64,000 bases of DNA from positions 6,017,451 through 6,081,450 of the forward strand of contig CM030866.1 in the NCBI GenBank assembly GCA_018105865.1, read 5' to 3'. Origin of the DNA: Metaphire vulgaris (lineage: Eukaryota > Annelida > Clitellata > Crassiclitellata > Megascolecidae). Shown one piece after another: positions 26,501 through 34,634 of the stretch. The notes beneath the pieces are model-generated. The model searched no databases, was not told where the DNA came from, and saw only the letters and a program-made list of their open reading frames with translations. Made by a program: the position numbers and the translations under genes. Every line of letters begins with the position of its first letter. Position 1 is the first letter of the stretch.

Positions 26501-27385
26501 CTGTGTTGTCTCCATGTTAGTTGGCCGTTTAATTCACATTTCAGTAATGAATCCACTAACTTGGACACGTCTGCGAATGAGAAACCATCTACAGTCGTCA
26601 GAGGCTTGGCTAGGGCGCTGCTTCAGGTCGAGCAGATGCTTGAGTGTCGATATTTGAAGCCTCCTCTCGGTGAGTTCACTCGTAGCTTTAAAATCTGAGT
26701 AACTATTTGAAAATGCTAGGCTTTGATGGCTTTTGAGCTGTGCACAATCATGAGTTTATCACAGTACAAGCATTGGATAAAGAATGATTCCAGAATATGT
26801 ATGGATATGGGCTTGTCCACAAATGATGTAACGCGCCTAGGGGGAGGGGGTCCGGACTTTTGTTACGAAGTGTGACAAGGAGGTTCCGTAAATGTGACGT
26901 AACGCAACACAAAATTTTTAAGTGACGATCATTTTTTGCTTGTCAGGGTATTTGGAGAGGGAAAATACAAGGATGACCTTTTTTGCTTGTCAGTATGTTT
27001 GGAGAGGGAAAAAATAGAAGAATGATGTGACCTTTTTTGCTTGTCAAGACTTTTCGGAAGACGAAAAGAGGGGGGTCGGCCCGTTGTTATGTCATACTTT
27101 AGAGGGGGTCTGACTTTTTGTTACGTCGCGTTATGTAGGGGGAGGAGTAAAAAAGTGCCAAAATCGTGTTACGTCATTTATGGACGACCCCTATGCCATT
27201 TCATTGAAGCAAGCAAGAATTCAATTGGACTTTGCATCCTTAACATTGAAACCTTGTTTTTCTGTGATCTCGTGTGTTTCCAGTAGTTTCATGTTATTAT
27301 AAAATCAGAATCATATTACTGATTATGATGCCATTATTTTGTGCAATAATAGTCGTGTGCATTATGCAGTTTTGCCTGTTGCTCA

Positions 27386-27430
<45 letters not shown>

Positions 27431-30359
27431 TATTATCTGATAATTTATATAGCCTTATAACAAGGCATAAGAATAATTCAAGAACGCTTCACAGTAATGA
27501 GTTAACAATCATACGATGTACTAATATTTGTATATTCTGTACGTTTTGAGGCGACGTTCGTATCTCTGCAGTAAATATGAAGGATTGCAGTATTTAAATA
27601 GCACGTCTGCAAAAACCTAATTATGTACACTGACCACACTGCCGCAGACTTGAAAATGAGTGTCGTGTGTGTTTGTGTTGTGTGTTTGTGTGTGTGTGCG
27701 TGTTTGCTGTTGATACGTTTCAATGATAATTTCACTGGTGCTGATTTATTATTATTATTATTATTAAAGTTAAGATTACTGTGGTAACTAATCCATAAAG
27801 ACTACGTGAACACATTACACATTTGTAGGCAAAGAAGTCACAAAGAAACCCAAGCAGAAGGTCACCATGGACACCATTCTTCGGAATATGAAGAGGGATG
27901 GTGATAGTAGGAGAAACTCGCCCGCTATGGACAGCGATGAAGGTTTTTCGAGAAATTTTAATGCATAGATTTGACTTGAATGTGCTAAAATTATCTTCGA
28001 TTTAATTGTTCCTTTGGAGTTCTTAGGATAGATATCAGACCATATACAGTCATCAGTCTGCCCTGATAGGCTGCTAACTGTGATTTGCCATCTCATTCAT
28101 TGTTGATGGCTTATGTTGCTGTAAGCCATTTTATCCTGTATATTGCTTTTGCAGCTTTTTGCTTTCTGTGACAAATGATACATGTTTTATTAGTTATATT
28201 CTTAATAGGATGCCATTGAAAATGCTTTTGATAGGCATGACACTGTCAAAATTGTTGCTAGTTTTTTTTCTGGCTGGCATAAGCTGGCATACATTCTCTC
28301 ATGCACTTTTGTCTTTTTCAAAGCTTGTGAATTTTAATAGTCTTCTTTATGTATCTTCCACTATCAGACAGTTGACAGTCATTTTCCTCCAATTCTTTCT
28401 ATCGTCTGCCACTCTTTTTAAGGCTTTGTAGTGAATTTTTTGTCCAGTAAAATGTTGTCCATTCAGCTTCTGCTAGGTTGTCATCTTTCCCTTGTTCCTT
28501 CTATTCTACCTTCCATTACACTGGTCTACGTCAATTTTGCTGACTTGAAGACAACATGTGATCTTTATGTATTTTGTGTGCTGAATCCAAAAATCACACC
28601 CATTTTCTCCTATCACGTAGTTTTTCCCAAAAAACGCTGTTTACTGATTTACTGTTTACTGTAATAATGTAGCATTATGTATTATAATTCTTTAGCTATA
28701 TTGAATATGCAAAAGATAAGGATGTGCAAAAGATATGCAATATGCAGTGGCCATAACTATTTAATAATACAACAGTTTAATAGGCAGTTTTAAACTGTAG
28801 ACGTCAGCATTTTATGGATATAGGCCTATATAAGCTGAAACCGACGGCAGCATTTAGTCGTTCATGAGGCTTACAAGTCATGATAAATTTAACTATTCTA
28901 ACTAGCTTTCTGTGGAATATGTCACCCAGCACCCGAACACTTAGTGAGCAGTGCAGGAATGATCTGACAAATTTTTGCTACATTTGTGGTTGCTTTACAA
29001 CACCTAAACAAAGGAGATAGGTGTCTGAATTTGTTTAAAGCTTAGCATATATTCCAAATTGGGTGACCAGGAAAACCTTGGGCACCACATAAAGTGTGCA
29101 GGACATGTGTTGAAAGCCTCAGACAGTTCATAATGTGACTAAGGTCAGAGAAAAGTCTTAACTTTGGAGTTCAAATGGTGTGGCGAGCCTCCCATGCATG
29201 TTGATGACTGCTACTTCTGTCTGGTAAATATTTCTTTAAAGACAAAATCTTCCATCCAGTACCCAAATCTCCCCTCTGCTCTGAGACCAGTTGCTCACTG
29301 TGACAAAGTTTCTGTACCTATTTGCACTACTTTGGGAGTTCCTTACGAAGATGAATTTTGTCAGTCAACAGGCACCGATTACGAAGATTGAAGATTTAGT
29401 GGCCTTAGAAGTTGACGCTGGAATGCACCATTCAACCAAGCTGAGTTGAATGACCTAATATGAGACCTAGATCTGCCGAAGTCGTCAGCAGAGTTACTGG
29501 GTTCAAGACTGAAGGAAAAGAATCTGTTCAGTGTTGGCCCCAGGAACCATTGTATCATGGCAGAGAGAATGAATCTTTTCAAACATTTCCATATGGAGGA
29601 AGAGTTTGTATACTGCATCAACATCAAAGAACTTTTTGAATCAATGGGATGTTATAGTTGTAGACAAGATGCTTTTTTTATGACCTGATTACTGACTTAC
29701 TTGGCAACTTAAGAGTTCTGTTATGACCTTTCAGTTAAAAATTCAAGATTGCTTTTCAAGATTGGGAGCAAACATGAGTGTCAAGTTGCATTTCTTTCAT
29801 AGCTATCTGAACTTCAAATCTTTGAGCTATGAGTGAAGAACAAGGAGAATGCTTCCAGCAAGACATCAAGACCATGGAACGTAGATATCAAGGCAGATGG
29901 AACTCAAACATTATGGCAGACTACTGCTGGTGTTTACAGCGTGACAACTGTGACCATAACTATACCGGAGCATCCAAAAAAAGAAGATTCCTTTCTCAAA
30001 AATTAAATTTAAGCAACTAGCTATTGCTCTTATTGCTCTCTTGGTTAGAAGACAGACTCTTTTTTGGCTGAATAAAAAATATTACGTGTTATCGGTTCTT
30101 CAGAATTTCCTATTTTCCCTTATGTTTGACTTTAACACCTTTAATTAAGCATTCCTAATTTGCGAAAAAATTTGACGTGTTGCATAATTTTTGACTTCAT
30201 ATCTGGAATCAGCACCTCTCAATTGGGTAAAATCAGCAAAAATACCTAGGTCAGCAGAAATTTTTTTAAAAAATGTAGACCAGTGTTATTATTGGTGACA
30301 AGTCTTTAATAGTAAGCTTTCAAAATCCTGAATTTATAAAGGAGCATTAGTCAGTTAGG

Positions 30360-30421
<62 letters not shown>

Positions 30422-31873
30422 AAGTTCTTTGCCCGGAAGCAAGTTCTGGTTTCCCTTGGCACCACCATTCTCTGTCAGCAGCTTGGATCTTTAACCCTTT
30501 ATATCCAGTGCAGTAGTGACTATAGGTGGTCTTCCTCTGGTTATCCTTCCTCCCAGATATGTCCTTCAAGTATTGTTCTGAACAATGAGTCTCCTCTTAG
30601 AATATACCCAATCCAGTTCTTTTGCCTCTGTTTTATTGTTTGTATTATTACAGTATTTAGGACCTCCTTATTGGATATAATTATGCTGTGTCCAACTGAT
30701 TCTTTCCATTCGTCTACATATCCACATCCACATTTCAAATGCCTATTTAGTTAGGCCTATCTAGAGCTGTTGTTCTGTTGTTCTATTTCAAGACGACCGC
30801 TCCAGTGCATCACCCGGCACCCTTGAGCGTTGGGAAGAGTCCTTGATGTCGTCGAATAGTCTGGCTCAGGTGTTTCTTCATCTTGCCGTTCTCGAGTCGA
30901 GCGTCACCTGGTCGAAGTCCGCGCTGCACGCTCAGTGTCGCATCTGTCGCAGAAAGGGCGACGGAGAGCACATGCTGCTTTGTGACGGCTGTGACAGGGG
31001 CCATCACATGTACTGCTTAAAGCCCCCAGTTAAGGTTTGAGACCAAAATTGTATTTTGGCATCGTAATTTTTAAGCGTGCTGTTCAGGCTTCTTTTGTTG
31101 GTATTTGATTGTAGCTTGGCAGGGATATTTCTAGGATAGTGATTTTTGGGGGTGTCAACCTCAAATTTGGGGGGATGTCCGGAGCTAATTAGTATGCATT
31201 TTGTATGCACGCCATTGTCACATTACCAAATTTGGGGGGGTGTCGACCTCAAGTCGGGGCGTGTTGGGGGGGGGGTGTAAAAATATCCCTGTAGCCTGGT
31301 CATGAAAATTGTTATGATTGTGATTTGCAGCAGAACTTTGTTATAGTGGGATCAGTTGTTATTCTTCTCCATGGAAGCAATATCCGTTGGTGTCTGTCCA
31401 TTGCAATTGGAGTCTCTGTCTTATGTGGCTTTGTAAGCTTCATATAATAATGTCCATGTTGCAACATTCTTTAATGTTGTCTATCCTTTCATCCTCTAAC
31501 GTTTTCACCTTCCATTACTCCGAGCATGATTCTTTTTATCAGCCTTTTGTCATTCATTCTGCAGATGTGGCCATATAGTCAGAGTTTCCTTTCAATGACT
31601 GTTTGATGATGTCTTTCTTTATGCCCATTCTTAGTTTTACCTTTTTGTTGTAAAACTGCAACCGGTAACACTGTTCTAGAGAAAGAAGGGGAAAACCGGT
31701 ACTCTAGATTAATGGTTAAAGTCATCTGCTTTTATATTTGCCTGCAATCGCAGATCAACACAATGCTTGGAATGGATTTGGGCTTGGTTAACCTGACCCG
31801 CGAATGGATTAATTTGTTTAGAAAATTTTCTTGTGCGTCTTTAATTGCACATCTTAATCAGAAATTATTGAGA

Positions 31874-31909
<36 letters not shown>

Positions 31910-34571
31910 GTCATCATCATCATCATCTTCATCATCATCATCATCATCGACAATTTATGAAGTGCAGTAGCATAGCCATAAGCCAAAACCAAAAGTGCTG
32001 TACAGTCAACAGAAAAACAAACAGTTGTTTCAAGTTGGATGTGATCATTCATTTGCATGGTTTTTAAAACTGTGATGTTATCCTGTGATTTAGCACGTCC
32101 CCGAAGGAGATTGGTTCTGTCCGTCTTGTATTCCAAAAGAAGTTCTTCATACGCCTCGGAAGAACGCGAAAGTTTTCAGCGAGGACGTAAGCAAAGATGA
32201 AACTATTGAATTTAGCAATTCGTCAGAAGATGATGGTGGTGATGATGATGATAAAAGTGATCAAAGGCAAGTTATCTTTTCTCTTAGCATTTGTTATGCT
32301 ACGGAAACTTAATTTTTGTATAGATTTGAAAGCTCTTGAAATTGGGGAATATCTTAGGAAATATTATGATTCGATGAATAGCGTGGCAGCATCTCCTTTG
32401 TCAATCTTATTCAGAAATTAGTGGTTTGATATTTTGAATAGAGCCAGGCAATTTTATTGGGGGTCCCATGAATGGTGTTGTTCTGATCAGGAGAATGTTA
32501 GACAAAGTTATGGATGACTTGAAAAGTTTGGGCCTTATTGCAAGCCCCATGGAACTTGTTCAGGGCTGCCGAGAGGGGGCCAGGGGCAAATGCACAGGGG
32601 CCTGGCGACCTGTAGAGGGCCCGGCGCGGCTAGTAGGGGGCTTGGGCCCGTGAAGTATTATTTGTTATTAACATCCTAAACCCTGAAAAAGGCTCAGAAG
32701 GAAAAAATCGGTCATTGGTAGTTTTGCACACGCAGGAGCCCAGACCAGTCACATATTGCACGATGTACCGAAGAAGACTGAGAAGCAAAAAACGGTCATC
32801 ATCAGTTTTTCACACTTGTTAGGGGCCCGTGACTGACCTTCTACACAGGCCCGGAATTTCTCTCGGCGGGCCTGAACCTGTTTGCTCATGTAATATCCTT
32901 ATATGTAAAAGTTTTATTTCTCATGTTTTCTCAAGAAAAAAGAAAAGAAGAAAAATTTTAAGAAAAATTTATCTCTGCACTAAACTCAGAAAATTTGTGT
33001 ACATTCGCGCAAAAAAACAAGCAAAAAAGGTCGTCCAGAAAATGTATCACTGCACAAAGCACAGAAAATTGCATTTTACCACTGCACAATTTCATTTTAT
33101 CACTACACATTTTGTGTATCACTGCACGTTAAAACAGACCCTGTTATCTCACTTATCTTCTGGGTTATAGGTTTTTATTTTATGAACCTGCTTATCTTTA
33201 TTTTAAGTGATGAGGAGTCATCAGGCGAACTGGCAACGGAAGACGACGGTGAGGATAAAAGCAGCTCCGAAGAAGAGAAAGGTGATGACGATGAAGAGGA
33301 AGAAGAAGAAGAAGATGATGATGATGATGATGAGAATGAAGATAATTCTGACTCAGAAATTGTGATCAGGACATCAGCAAAGATTAAATTTGTCAAAAGT
33401 GAGGGTCTCTCTTGTGTGCACGACATAAAGTGGTGTCCTTTCCAAATAATTTACAATTTTGCTATTGTTTGATTGATTAGTTAATCAGTGTTAGTCGTTA
33501 GCTAAAATCCTTGTTCAGATATTAAATGTCTAAGTTCCAGGAATGTTAGTCCTTGGCCTTGGTCCTGGCCTTAAGGACTTCTTAAGGACCAGTTTCAAGT
33601 TCTTGGTCCTAGTTCTGGCCTTGAAGGTTGAGTCCTTGGTCCTAGTTCTGGCCTTGAGGGTTGAGTCCTTGGTCCTGGTCCTGGCCTTGAAGGTTGAGTC
33701 CCTGGTCCTGGCCTTGAGGTTTGAGTCCTTGGTCCTAGTTCTGGTCCTGTCCTAGAAGGTTGAGGTCTTGGTCCTGGCCTTGAAGGTTGAGTCCTTTGTC
33801 CTGGTTCTGGCCTTGAGGTTGAGTCCTTGGTCCTGGTCTTGGCCTTGAGGTTTGAGTTCCTGGCCTGGGGTTGAGTCCTGGTCCTGTTCCTGGCCTTGAG
33901 GGTTGAGTCCTTGGACCTGGTCTTGTTGAGGGCTGTCTTGGTCCTTGGGGTTGAGTCTGGCCTTGAAGGTTGAGTCCTTGGTCCTGGTCCTGGCCTTGAG
34001 GGTTGAGTCCTTGTTAACATCCCTGCTAAGTTCTGTTTTCTCCTTTGTTTCGTGATTATTTCAGATGTGTCCCAGTCGAGAAAAAACAGCCTTCCGGTCC
34101 AGGCAGCTTCAGCTTCGTTAAATCACATGAAGACAAGATTGCGAGCGACCGCTTCGTCGACCGCTTCAGGTGTCGAAGAGGCGCGGTCGTCATCTGAGAC
34201 GAAACGCAAGGATGAACCGATTAACGGCCGGTCGAAGTCCAGCTTCCGTCAAACGGACGATCCTTTGGTTCCCAAACACAGAACTGTTGCTTCAAGAAGC
34301 AGACGCCGTCCGAAACAGGTCAGTTCGAAGACGGAAGGAACCGGCCGCCTTCCTTTTGGGTCAAAGCGGTCAAGGCATAGCCTAGAGGAGGACCAGTCGA
34401 GCGTGGACACAGATAGACGATCGAAGCGATCGAGAACCAGTCTGGATGTGGATAGTGGAAGGGTTACCAGGTCGTTGAATCCCGGCCCGTCGAGTGGATC
34501 TAGGCTCAGTCTGGAAAGTGGAACTAGTACAGGTAATGTTACCGTGTTGTTTGGAGATGTGTAATATTTGT

Positions 34572-34634
<63 letters not shown>

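Noticed and set aside
33543..34020. Long open frames on both strands (LVLALKVESLVLV-type and the reverse)
   Set aside because: They are an intronic minisatellite; the repeat unit itself keeps the frames open.
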